DNA of 64,000 nt. It comes from Actinomyces oris. Lineage in GTDB: Bacteria > Actinomycetota > Actinomycetes > Actinomycetales > Actinomycetaceae. Location of the stretch: NCBI RefSeq assembly GCF_001937665.1, contig NZ_MSKL01000008.1, positions 114,537 through 178,536 on the forward strand. Direction: 5' to 3'. Shown piece after piece: positions 53,994-64,000 of the stretch. The translations under genes were made by a program, and so were the position numbers. Position 1 is the stretch's first letter. Every line of letters begins with the position of its first letter. The notes under the pieces were generated by a model. The model saw nothing but the letters and a program-made list of their open reading frames with translations, made no database searches and was not told the DNA's origin.

Positions 53994-54587
53994 ATGACTG
54001 AGCTGCGTGACCCGGCTGAGGTCTTCGCTGCGGAGATCAGCTGGCAGCCGGCGCTGGAGCGTACCGATCTGCTCGCCGAGCCCGTGGCCGCCGCGCTGCG
54101 GGCGCTGGAGGCGGCCTCACCCGAGGGCGCGGACCTGGCCCGTCAGGCGCAGGTGGTCCCCATTGACCCGTCCCACTCCGACACCGACGCCCTCAACGCG
54201 CACTACTCCCTGGACCCCGAGGCGACCGGGAACTGCGTGCTCGTGGCCGGCAAGCGCACCGGCCAGGAGCGCATCGCCGCCTGCGTCGTGCGTGCCACCG
54301 ACTTCGCCGACGTCAACCACGTCGTCAAGAAGCGCATCGACGTGCGCAAGGCCTCGTTCCTCCCGGTGGAACGAGCGGTGGAGATGAGCGGCATGGAGTA
54401 CGGCGGGATCACCCCGGTCGGCCTGCCCGAGGACTGGCGGCTCTTCATCGACGGCGCCGTGGCGGACCGGGCCACCGTGCTCATCGGCTCGGGCGTGCGC
54501 CACTCCAAGCTCCTGGTGCCCGGGGCGCTGCTCGTGGCACTGCCGGGGGCCGAGCGCGTCGAGAGCCTGGGCGTGCGCCCCGCCTGA
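53994..54587 (+). CDS. YbaK/EbsC-type aminoacyl-tRNA deacylase-like protein
   Basis: 197 residues from ATG 53994 (GAGAGG upstream); ATG 53985 forms ATGA with the GNAT stop and is the alternative. The editing-domain core is CVVRATDFADVNHVVKKRIDVRKASFLPVERAVEMSGMEYGGITPVGLP, quoted here only by its landmarks KKRIDVRKASF and GMEYGGITPVGLP. The family removes wrongly attached amino acids from tRNA-Pro and relatives. Confidence 0.9.
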   Translation: MTELRDPAEVFAAEISWQPALERTDLLAEPVAAALRALEAASPEGADLARQAQVVPIDPSHSDTDALNAHYSLDPEATGNCVLVAGKRTGQERIAACVVRATDFADVNHVVKKRIDVRKASFLPVERAVEMSGMEYGGITPVGLPEDWRLFIDGAVADRATVLIGSGVRHSKLLVPGALLVALPGAERVESLGVRPA

Positions 54588-54630
54588 GCAGGTCATTCAG
54601 ACCTTTCAGGCGGGGCCCGACCTCAGGTTC

Positions 54631-56082
54631 TCAGCCCAGGGAGTCCAGGACGATGTTGAGTCCCTCGCTCATGGTGGGGTGGGTGATGACGGCGTCACGC
54701 ACCTGCTGCCACGTCAGGCCACCCAGCATCGCCATCTGGATGCTGGTGACAACCTCGCTGGCCTCGGCACCGATGATGGCGGCGCCCAGGATGAGGTCGG
54801 TGCGGGCATCGACGACGACCTTGAAGAAGCCCTCAGTGCGGCCCAGGGTCTTGGCGCGCGGGACGGCCGCCGTCGGGGTCTTGGCGACGCGTACCTCGTA
54901 GCCGGCCTGGCGGGCCTCGGTCTCGGTCAGGCCCACGTGCCCGAGCTCGGGCGTGGTGAAGACGGCCCACGGGATGAGGCGTCCGGTGGTGGATGCCTCC
55001 TTGCCGGCGAAGAGGTCGCGCAGGACGCGGAAGTCGTTCCAGGAGGCGTGCGTGAACTGTGGCGTCCCGGCCACGTCACCGGCGGCGTAGACGTTCTCGG
55101 CGGTGGTGCGCAGGTGGTCGTCGACGCGCACGAAGCCGCGCTCGGTCAGCTCCACGCCCGTGGCCTCCAGGCCGAGACCGGCGGTGACGGGGGTGCGTCC
55201 CAGGGCGACGAGCAGGTGGGAGCCGGTCGCCTCGCGCCCGTCGTCGGTGGTGACGACGACGCCGCCCCCGTCGGTAGCAGTGGCGACCTTCGAGGCGTGA
55301 GCACCGGCCAGGACCGTGACCCCCAGGGCCTCCAGGCCGGCGGTCACCTCAGCGGCGACGTCCTCGTCCTCGCGGTCCAGGATGTGCTCCCCAGCGTGAA
55401 CAATGGTGACCGGCACGCCGAGGAGCCCCATGAGGGAGGCCATCTCGACACCGATGACGCCGCCGCCCAGGACCACGAGCCCGGTGGGCAGCTCGGGCAG
55501 GGTGAGCAGGTCCTCGCTGGTCCAGTAGCGCACGTCGGCCAGGCCCTCGATCGGTGGGACCGACGGCGTGGTGCCGGTGTTGATGAGGACCTTGGCGCCG
55601 CGGACGCGCCGCAGGCCGCCGTCGTTCAGGGTGATCTCAACGGTGCGCTCCCCCACGAAGCGGGCAGTTCCCTTGACGAAGTCCATGCCGGAGGCGGGGA
55701 ACATCTTCTCGTGGGCGGCCACCATGCCGCCGACAACGGCCTCCTTGCGGGCGCGGAAGGAGGCCAGCTCGATGCGGGCCTGGGCCAGGGCGTCGGCGCC
55801 GCCGTCCTGCTCGGGCAGGGTGACGCCGTAGGCCTGCGAGCCCTGGACCTCATGGAGGACACGGGCGGCGGAGATGAGGGTCTTGGTGGGGATGCAGGCG
55901 ACGTTGATGCAGGTGCCGCCCACCTTGTCCCGCTCCACCATGACGACCTTGTCGCCGGCCTTGGCGCGCAGCATCGCCAAGGACTTGCCGGCCTTCCCCC
56001 CTCCGACGACGAGAAGGTCGACCTCCTCGACCGGGACGTCTGTCTGGTTGAGTGCGTCGCTATTGACGGTGGGCTGGGACAT
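54631..56082 (-). CDS. dihydrolipoamide dehydrogenase-like flavoprotein disulfide reductase
   Basis: 483 residues. FAD site LLVVGGGKAGKSLAMLRAKA, redox disulfide GGTCINVACIPTK, NAD site LVVLGGGVIGVEMASLMG, VYAAGDVAGTPQFTHAS, and the C-terminal dimer motif ITHPTMSEGLNIVLDSL with the catalytic His. The GxGxxG site reads GGGKAG, as in mercuric-reductase-like members. No E1/E2 genes are nearby, so a stand-alone reductase is likely. AGGAGATG precedes the ATG. Confidence 0.88.
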   Translation of the reverse strand: MSQPTVNSDALNQTDVPVEEVDLLVVGGGKAGKSLAMLRAKAGDKVVMVERDKVGGTCINVACIPTKTLISAARVLHEVQGSQAYGVTLPEQDGGADALAQARIELASFRARKEAVVGGMVAAHEKMFPASGMDFVKGTARFVGERTVEITLNDGGLRRVRGAKVLINTGTTPSVPPIEGLADVRYWTSEDLLTLPELPTGLVVLGGGVIGVEMASLMGLLGVPVTIVHAGEHILDREDEDVAAEVTAGLEALGVTVLAGAHASKVATATDGGGVVVTTDDGREATGSHLLVALGRTPVTAGLGLEATGVELTERGFVRVDDHLRTTAENVYAAGDVAGTPQFTHASWNDFRVLRDLFAGKEASTTGRLIPWAVFTTPELGHVGLTETEARQAGYEVRVAKTPTAAVPRAKTLGRTEGFFKVVVDARTDLILGAAIIGAEASEVVTSIQMAMLGGLTWQQVRDAVITHPTMSEGLNIVLDSLG

Positions 56083-56276
56083 GGGTGCGCATCTCCTTAG
56101 GCGGTCGCCACTCGGCGTGATCTGAACGCTAGGGCAACGGGAAGCGAGGGGGCCCTATTCCAGGGCGACTGCGGGAGCCTTCAGCGGATCACCGGCAGCA
56201 CCCGGGGAAGCCTCACGCAACGCACCTCCTTCCAACCGGTCATTGAAGCGACTTATCCTTTTGCCCTCACTGATAC

Positions 56277-56867
56277 CTAGCCACCCTGCTGTCCACCAAG
56301 AGCAATCAATGCGGCATCCAGAGAGTCGACGAGCGTGGCAAAACTCACGTCAATGGGTACGTCCATGGCGAAGCCCCCGTGGACCTCGATATCCACGAAG
56401 CCATGAAGCGATGCCCGGGTCATTCGCACAGCATCGACGACCCGCTCATCGGGAATGCGGTAGCCGGCCAGCGCCGCGGTAACAATGGCAACCGTGCGTT
56501 GAGCCGCGGATGAACGTAGCGGACTCGGACTCCCGTCCGACATCTCGACGGGAACCTGGGTCATCGGATAGAGCCCGGGATGCTCATGGGCGAAGCCTCG
56601 GTAAGCCTCAGCAAGGGCACGCAGGGCGTCACGTCCGGCCAGTCCCATGACGGAGGCCGCCAGGCGGTCGGCGAGCTCGTCCACCGCCCGCACGGAGACT
56701 CCTCGGATCAGGTCACCCATACCGGAAACATGCTTGTACAGGCTCGGCGGCGCGACTCCCAGATCGGCGGCCAGACGACTCAGGGACAGCGCCTCAAGAC
56801 CATGCTCGTCAACGATCTGCGCCGCCCGCTCCACCACGCGCTCGGCACTCAGCCCTGCTCTGGGCAT
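56277..56867 (-). CDS. TetR/AcrR-family regulator
   Basis: 196 residues from ATG 56867, which has AAGGAGAG upstream; GTG 56882 overlaps the hydrolase stop. HTH region LSLSRLAADLGVAPPSLYKHVSGMGDLIRGV. The C-terminal domain contains YRGFAHEHPGLYPMTQVP, the TetR_C_33/WHG-type ligand-binding pattern. It is encoded directly after an alpha/beta hydrolase in one operon. Confidence 0.9.
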   Translation of the reverse strand: MPRAGLSAERVVERAAQIVDEHGLEALSLSRLAADLGVAPPSLYKHVSGMGDLIRGVSVRAVDELADRLAASVMGLAGRDALRALAEAYRGFAHEHPGLYPMTQVPVEMSDGSPSPLRSSAAQRTVAIVTAALAGYRIPDERVVDAVRMTRASLHGFVDIEVHGGFAMDVPIDVSFATLVDSLDAALIALGGQQGG

Positions 56868-56878
56868 CTCCCTCTCCT

Positions 56879-57769
56879 TCACCTCTCCCCCGCCGACCCC
56901 GACCCGGCGTTGCCCGCGACGATACGCCGAGCGAAGTCGACCACACGCGGCCCGACGACGTCGGAGCGTTCCAGCATCGGGGCGTGCCCTGCGTCGGAAA
57001 CCATCATGACCTCTCCCATCCCTTCACCAACGGCACGAGCGGCCCAGGAGGCCTCGGCCATGGGGTCCTTCCAATCAGGATCCTTCTGTCCCATGACCAC
57101 GAGGACGGGACAGTCCACCTTGTCCAGCCAGGGGGTGACGACGCGGTGGTCGGTGCGAGTCGTGGCCCAGAAGGCGCGCCAGCGCCCCGGGCGGCGCAGC
57201 AGATCCACCAGGCTCGTGGCTCGCTGCCGAGCGTCATGCAGTCCCGGCCACAACCTGGCCGAGTAGCTGTTCCACACAGCAGGACCCCAAGGGCGCATCA
57301 GCGCGATCCCAAGCATGGTGCGCTGCACGAGAGTCTTGACTCGACTCTGCGGCCCACGCAGAAAGGGACAGACGAGGACGAGCCCGCACACCAGGTCGGG
57401 GCGGCGCCCGGCTGCGATCACCGCAGCAGCTCCGGACATGGAGGCTCCTACGACGACGACGGAGCCGGCGTCGAGAGCCTCGATCAGGGCAATGAGGTCG
57501 GATGCTGTGGCCTCGTCACCATAGGCGGTGAAGGTTGCTGAGCTGTCCCCGTGACCGCGCAGGTCCGCAGTGACAACACGGAAGCCCGCCTCGTTCAGGG
57601 ACTGCGCCAGCGGTGCGTAGACGTCCCGCACGTCCCCCATGGCCGGTGAGCAGACGACAAGCGGCCGGCGGCTCATTGCGTCCGATCCGGCACCTGCACC
57701 GGCAGGCTCATGCACCTCGTAGGCGATGGTGCCGCCCGGCACCTCAAGTTGGCTAATAGTCATAGCCAT
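56879..57769 (-). CDS. alpha/beta hydrolase
   Basis: 296 residues from ATG 57769 (ATG 57763 is also possible). Nucleophile elbow VVVGASMSGAAAVIAAG, the oxyanion strand around LVVCSPAMGDVRDVYAPLA, TADLRGHGDSSATF, the acid in VMGQKDPDWKDP and His in DAGHAPMLE. A serine hydrolase of unknown substrate. Coupled to the TetR gene. Confidence 0.9.
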   Translation of the reverse strand: MAMTISQLEVPGGTIAYEVHEPAGAGAGSDAMSRRPLVVCSPAMGDVRDVYAPLAQSLNEAGFRVVTADLRGHGDSSATFTAYGDEATASDLIALIEALDAGSVVVVGASMSGAAAVIAAGRRPDLVCGLVLVCPFLRGPQSRVKTLVQRTMLGIALMRPWGPAVWNSYSARLWPGLHDARQRATSLVDLLRRPGRWRAFWATTRTDHRVVTPWLDKVDCPVLVVMGQKDPDWKDPMAEASWAARAVGEGMGEVMMVSDAGHAPMLERSDVVGPRVVDFARRIVAGNAGSGSAGER

Positions 57770-57865
57770 GAAGTTACTGACATTCGCGCCCGAGGGCAAG
57801 CAGACTCCTTCCAGACCTGCTTGCAGACCAACGAGAGAACTCTCCCCACAGTGCCCATCAACTGA

Positions 57866-57901
57866 AGCGCGGGGCGATCGCCGATCCGCGATCGCCCCGC
57901 G
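57866..57901 (-). terminator. hairpin after aconitase gene
   Basis: Perfect 14-bp GC-rich inverted repeat (57866-57879 and 57888-57901) with an 8-base loop, 19 bases beyond the acnA stop on the minus strand. Only a weak TT follows. Confidence 0.65.
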
Positions 57902-57919
57902 CCATCAGCGCACCAGCTC

Positions 57920-60592
<2,673 letters not shown>

Positions 60593-60827
60593 CGTCGTTC
60601 CTGTTCTGCACAAGGGGACGGGCCGCCAAGCGCCCGCGGGGTGCGGGAGCCAGCCTGCCCGATCAGGCCGCGACACACGCTAGACGACGCTCCGTCATCC
60701 CGCGTCAACATGCCACAGAGCCTGAAGGATCCCCGGCAGGGTACCGATCGCGCTGCCGGGCCCGCCGCGGGGGCGGAGCCGATTAACGTGCGGTCACCGG
60801 CACCTATCGTCGGCAGGGGCTCCGCGC

Positions 60828-61901
60828 TCACGCAGGGCCAGGCCTCCAGTGCGCCAGGTGCAGCGCACCGGAATCGTCCAGGTCCATGACCCAGAAGGAG
60901 GACCCCAGCTCTCCCAGGGCGGAGTCGACGGCCACGACCGCGCCCGGGCGGGCCTCCAACGGCACCGACCACAGCTCCTCGCCGGAGGTATGCTCCTCCC
61001 GGTAGCCCGCGTCTTTCATTCCCTCCTGCGGCGCGAACGCACGGACCGCGACCGCCGTCCCGTCGTCGTCGACCACTACCCGCATCCTCCTGCCGGCCTC
61101 GGTGTCGACGACGACGAAGACCCCTTCCCGGGGCCCGATGCGTCGGACGCCCACCAGCACCAGGTTGTACTCGCCGCTGTCCAGGTCGTAGCGGTCCGAC
61201 AGCCCGATGGAAACCTCGTTGTCCTCGTAGTCGAGCATCAGTGACGCCGTACCCGGGTCGTCGATGCCGGTGCACCACCTCTCCGAGCAGCCACGGGACT
61301 CCAGGCAGACGAGCTCACTTCTGCCACCGTAGCCGGGCACGACGGTCACGACGACGCCCTCACCGGCCACCAGGTTGACCGCCCGGGACACCGCCTCGGG
61401 CACTCTCCTGACCTCACCGGTCCCCAGATCCACGGCACCCGCATTAGTCCACACCAATCCACACGACACGCCCCCGGCCACCACCCCCTGAGGAGCCTCC
61501 AACGCCACCGACCAACGCACCCGCCCATCGGCACGCTCAAGCGCGCACACCCCCGCCCCCGCCTGAACCACCACACAGTTGTCATCCTCATGCACCAGCT
61601 TGGGCATCTCCGCAAAATCCTGGCGGGATGAACCGAGCCCCTCAGGACCGTCGTAGTCGAGGTAGTCCCCGCTCAAGGAACCGGTGAACCGCAGCCTCAT
61701 GTCCGTCCGCCAGCTCGCCGCCACCGTCTCCCACAGACGACCGTCCACGTCATCACCATCATTGCGAATCCTGGTCTCAACCCCCGGATCCCGCACCGGC
61801 CGGGGACAGGCGCCACCACCATCCCGTCGGAGCACCACGCCGGCACCACCGAGCGCGACCAGCCCCGCAAGCGCACGACGACTCACCACCATGGAACTCA
61901 T
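60828..61901 (-). CDS. exported protein of unknown function with Tat-like signal
   Basis: 357 residues from ATG 61901 (ATG 61892 also possible). The start MVVSRRALAGLVALGGAGVV is a twin-arginine-like signal, SRRALAG, followed by a hydrophobic stretch. The body has repeated beta-propeller-like pieces (VVVQAGAGVCALERADGRVRW, GAVDLGTGEVRRV, VVVDTEAGRRMRVVVDDDG) reminiscent of PQQ-like proteins, and WWC-like CLESRGCSERWCTG with several cysteines. I do not recognise a specific family. Divergent from the adhesin gene. Confidence 0.7.
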   Translation of the reverse strand: MSSMVVSRRALAGLVALGGAGVVLRRDGGGACPRPVRDPGVETRIRNDGDDVDGRLWETVAASWRTDMRLRFTGSLSGDYLDYDGPEGLGSSRQDFAEMPKLVHEDDNCVVVQAGAGVCALERADGRVRWSVALEAPQGVVAGGVSCGLVWTNAGAVDLGTGEVRRVPEAVSRAVNLVAGEGVVVTVVPGYGGRSELVCLESRGCSERWCTGIDDPGTASLMLDYEDNEVSIGLSDRYDLDSGEYNLVLVGVRRIGPREGVFVVVDTEAGRRMRVVVDDDGTAVAVRAFAPQEGMKDAGYREEHTSGEELWSVPLEARPGAVVAVDSALGELGSSFWVMDLDDSGALHLAHWRPGPA

Positions 61902-62172
61902 GGCGTCACGATGAACGCAGAACCGTGCCGCAGTCCATGGAGATATCTCCCCGGCGACCGGACCGCGCTCAGGCCTGCTCGACCTCCTGGACACGGCGAC
62001 GCCCGGTACGCGCGCACAATCATCCGATCAACGAATATACCAATACGGCAACACAATGGTTACAAAACGTAATTTGCGCGTCCGCCATTAAGGTTCACCC
62101 CATAGTATCTCGACGGATTCCTGTATTTCCCCACAACACAGGAATGTCAACCCATGAAGATGGAGATAACGA
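61902..62172. promoter_or_regulatory. divergent intergenic region, A+T-rich, upstream of the adhesin
   Basis: 271 bases. 62020-62110 is clearly A+T-richer than the surroundings and probably holds promoters for the adhesin (plus) and the exported protein (minus). GGAGAT eight bases before ATG 62173 is the adhesin ribosome site. No repeat or known operator was found. Confidence 0.5.
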
Positions 62173-64000
62173 ATGCACCTACAGCACCTCTCTGTGCATC
62201 GCAAGTACGTGGCGACTCTGCTCGCCGGCGTACTGCTGGTCGCACTGGGTAGCTTTGTCGCGCTATTAGCACCTCATGCGAGCGCGAACCAGAATACCGG
62301 AGTGAAGGTCTCCTTCAGTCCTCTCATCCTCGCAGACAAGGATGGAACTGAGTTTCCGAACAAGACTGCGCATCTCGAGGACCCGGTTCGCATGAAGTTC
62401 GCCTGGGACGCCTCTACCGCCAATCCGCAGCCGGACGAGTCCTTCAGCATCGGCCTTCCGGCGGAGTACCGGTACCGCGAGATCGGTCGACACGACGATC
62501 TTGTTCTCGGGAACGGCACCAAGGTGGGTGACTGCGTCACGACCACCGAGACCCTCACCTGCACCTTCAACGCCGCGATCAGCGCCGCCACCGAGCTCAA
62601 GGGCTCGGGCAACCAGATGATCGTGGCCCAGAAGGTGACCCAGGACAACAAGACCACCTTCGACGCCAACGGCACCGAGGTCGAGGTCTTCCACCCCAAC
62701 AACGAGCGGATTCTCCCTATCGCATGGGTTGAGAAGGACCTTGGCAAGTACGCCAACTCCCTCAAGCGCGAGTCCAGCAGCCTGACCTGGCACATCCAGT
62801 TCAGTGGTACGACCATCGCCAACCACCTGGGAGCGGAGGCGGGTAACGTCAACACCGTCACCTTCAACGACGTCTCCGGGGGCGGGCAGAAGCTCAACTC
62901 GGATCTCGGCTCCTGGTACGTGCGGGTCAACCCCGAGGAGTTCGGCGGTGGCGCCGACGGCTACTTCGACGTCGCCAAGGCCGATGGCACAGCCATGAAC
63001 ACCGACCACGGGAAGTTCACCCTGAAGCCGACCATCGGCGCCGACGGGACCACTGCGTCCATCACCCTGTCCCGTACGGACGGCAACTTCGCCAAGAACG
63101 CGAACTACGAGATCGTCTACCAGTCCCTGGCCGAGGGCGGCAAGATCGTCCCGGGCAAGGTCTACACCAACAGCGCCACCCTGAACGGCGGTAAGAACAC
63201 CACGGTGTCCGCACAGATGGCCTACAAGGACCCGATCTCCTACGACGTGCAGCTGACGCAGGGCTTCGGATCCTTCGGGGTCAAGAAGTACGTCACCGGC
63301 GCTCACCAGAACGACGTCCCTGCGGACACCAAGATCCGCGTGAACGTCGCCTACGAGCTCCCCAACGGCACGACCGAGGCCGAATACCCAAACTGGGCCA
63401 ACAAGCCGACGTCGAACCCCTACACCGTTGAGGTGGCTGCGGGCCAGCAGCAGGCCGGGGACACCCTGCGCGAGTTCCCCAAGGGAACCAAGATCACGCT
63501 GACGGAGGACACGTCCGCAGCGGCCCTTCCCGGGGCCCTTGGCTGGGGAGGCAAGACCTTCTCCGTCAACGGCACTGAGACGCCGGAGACCGTGACGTTC
63601 TCGGTCGATTCCTCCGTGCAGGCTGTGGGCCTGTACAACGAGGTCATTCAGAAGACCGGTTCCTTCTCCGTCGTGAAGAAGGTCGAGGGAAGCAACAAGG
63701 AGGCCTTCTCCAAGGAGACTTTCCAGATCGCCTACACGTGTGAGAACGGCTCCGAAGGGACCCTTGAGGTGAAGGGCGACGGCACGCCCGTCGACGGCCC
63801 GTCCGTACCGGTGGGTACCAAGTGCGAGGTCACCGAGAAGGAGAAGCAGGCTGACGGCGGCGCTGAGCGCGAGGGCTACACGGTCGACACCAAGATCGAC
63901 AACGGAGCCTTCGCGATCAAGGAGGGCGCTGCCAGCGCCACCCTTGTCACGGTGACCAACACCTACACGGAGGTCCCGAAGCCCACGCCGACGCCCACTC
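62173..64000 (+). CDS. secreted surface adhesin with DUF5979-like repeats (cut by window edge)
   Basis: 609 residues are visible from ATG 62173. Residues 1-38 are a signal peptide (KYVATLLAGVLLVALGSFVALL, then APHASA). Residues 40-360 form an Ig-like adhesin region similar in style to Gram-positive fibrinogen-type adhesins (EDPVRMKFAWDAS, EYRYREIGRHDD). At about 365-490 and 495-600 are two repeats beginning GSFGVKKYV and GSFSVVKKV with TKITLTED/TKCEVTEK and ending in YNEVIQK or VTNTYTEV; this matches the DUF5979-type repeat. The visible end PKPTPTPT starts a Pro/Thr linker, which in such proteins is followed by a cell-wall sorting signal outside the window. The function is inferred as attachment. 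Confidence 0.8.
   Translation, partial: MHLQHLSVHRKYVATLLAGVLLVALGSFVALLAPHASANQNTGVKVSFSPLILADKDGTEFPNKTAHLEDPVRMKFAWDASTANPQPDESFSIGLPAEYRYREIGRHDDLVLGNGTKVGDCVTTTETLTCTFNAAISAATELKGSGNQMIVAQKVTQDNKTTFDANGTEVEVFHPNNERILPIAWVEKDLGKYANSLKRESSSLTWHIQFSGTTIANHLGAEAGNVNTVTFNDVSGGGQKLNSDLGSWYVRVNPEEFGGGADGYFDVAKADGTAMNTDHGKFTLKPTIGADGTTASITLSRTDGNFAKNANYEIVYQSLAEGGKIVPGKVYTNSATLNGGKNTTVSAQMAYKDPISYDVQLTQGFGSFGVKKYVTGAHQNDVPADTKIRVNVAYELPNGTTEAEYPNWANKPTSNPYTVEVAAGQQQAGDTLREFPKGTKITLTEDTSAAALPGALGWGGKTFSVNGTETPETVTFSVDSSVQAVGLYNEVIQKTGSFSVVKKVEGSNKEAFSKETFQIAYTCENGSEGTLEVKGDGTPVDGPSVPVGTKCEVTEKEKQADGGAEREGYTVDTKIDNGAFAIKEGAASATLVTVTNTYTEVPKPTPTPT

Noticed and set aside
62266..63306. 346-codon minus-strand frame inside the adhesin
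   Set aside because: The plus strand encodes a coherent signal peptide and repeats over the same bases; the minus frame is a shadow.

Overview
The window is chromosomal DNA of a high-GC Gram-positive actinobacterium, most likely an Actinomyces or close relative. The evidence is the GC-rich third positions, the pupylation gene cluster, a PdtaR-type ANTAR regulator beside polA and rpsA, the ImuA'/ImuB/DnaE2 mutasome genes, 13E12-type DUF222/HNH protein, and a DUF5979-like surface adhesin at the right end. Genus is inferred from gene content and style, not from a database match. I see no prophage, insertion sequence, CRISPR array or plasmid module.

Left part (1-21 kb, almost all minus strand) is a conserved actinobacterial housekeeping block: rpsA (partial), polA, a PaaI-like thioesterase (plus strand), pdtaR, an unusual tRNA-Leu(CAA), pyk, lgt, trpC and hisI, two small membrane proteins, hisF and a membrane FKBP-like protein. 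The pupylation cluster follows, in transcription order trmI - ARC ATPase - dop - pup - pafA, with 4-8 bp overlaps except at dop-pup, where a 59 bp gap separates the two genes. Proteasome subunit genes prcB and prcA are absent from their usual place, and the ARC ATPase lacks the C-terminal proteasome-docking tail, so this looks like a proteasome-independent pupylation system. A methyltransferase, a site-2 protease and a RecB-like nuclease end the block.

21-39 kb is mixed metabolism and transport. It holds a cysteine-containing leader ORF ahead of a YeeE/TusA sulfur module, an aldo/keto reductase, a protein with a long acidic tail, an NDH-2-like flavoprotein and an M3 peptidase. An MFS pump-TetR operon has a perfect 12-bp palindrome over the pump start codon. 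A GNAT-MazG fusion, two tandem paralogous membrane proteins, a YbjJ-like MFS transporter, a DUF805 protein, tRNA-Leu(GAG), a sugar-phosphate mutarotase and an AI-2E family transporter follow.

39-51 kb is a DNA-damage region. dnaE2 is translationally coupled (ATGA) to an upstream DUF222-HNH gene that carries a one-base frameshift. The HNH gene and imuA' both have the same LexA-like box, TCGAAC-RTAT-GTACA, at their starts; imuB is ATGA-coupled to imuA'. Between the two SOS operons lie a SatD/DUF3307-like pair, thymidine kinase and a PAP2 phosphatase.

51-64 kb holds a YbhB protein and an SDR enzyme in one operon, TrmL, a GNAT/YbaK pair, a dihydrolipoamide-dehydrogenase-like flavoprotein, a hydrolase-TetR operon, aconitase with a TTG start, a Tat-like exported protein of unknown function, and the N-terminal 609 residues of a secreted adhesin that runs off the right edge.
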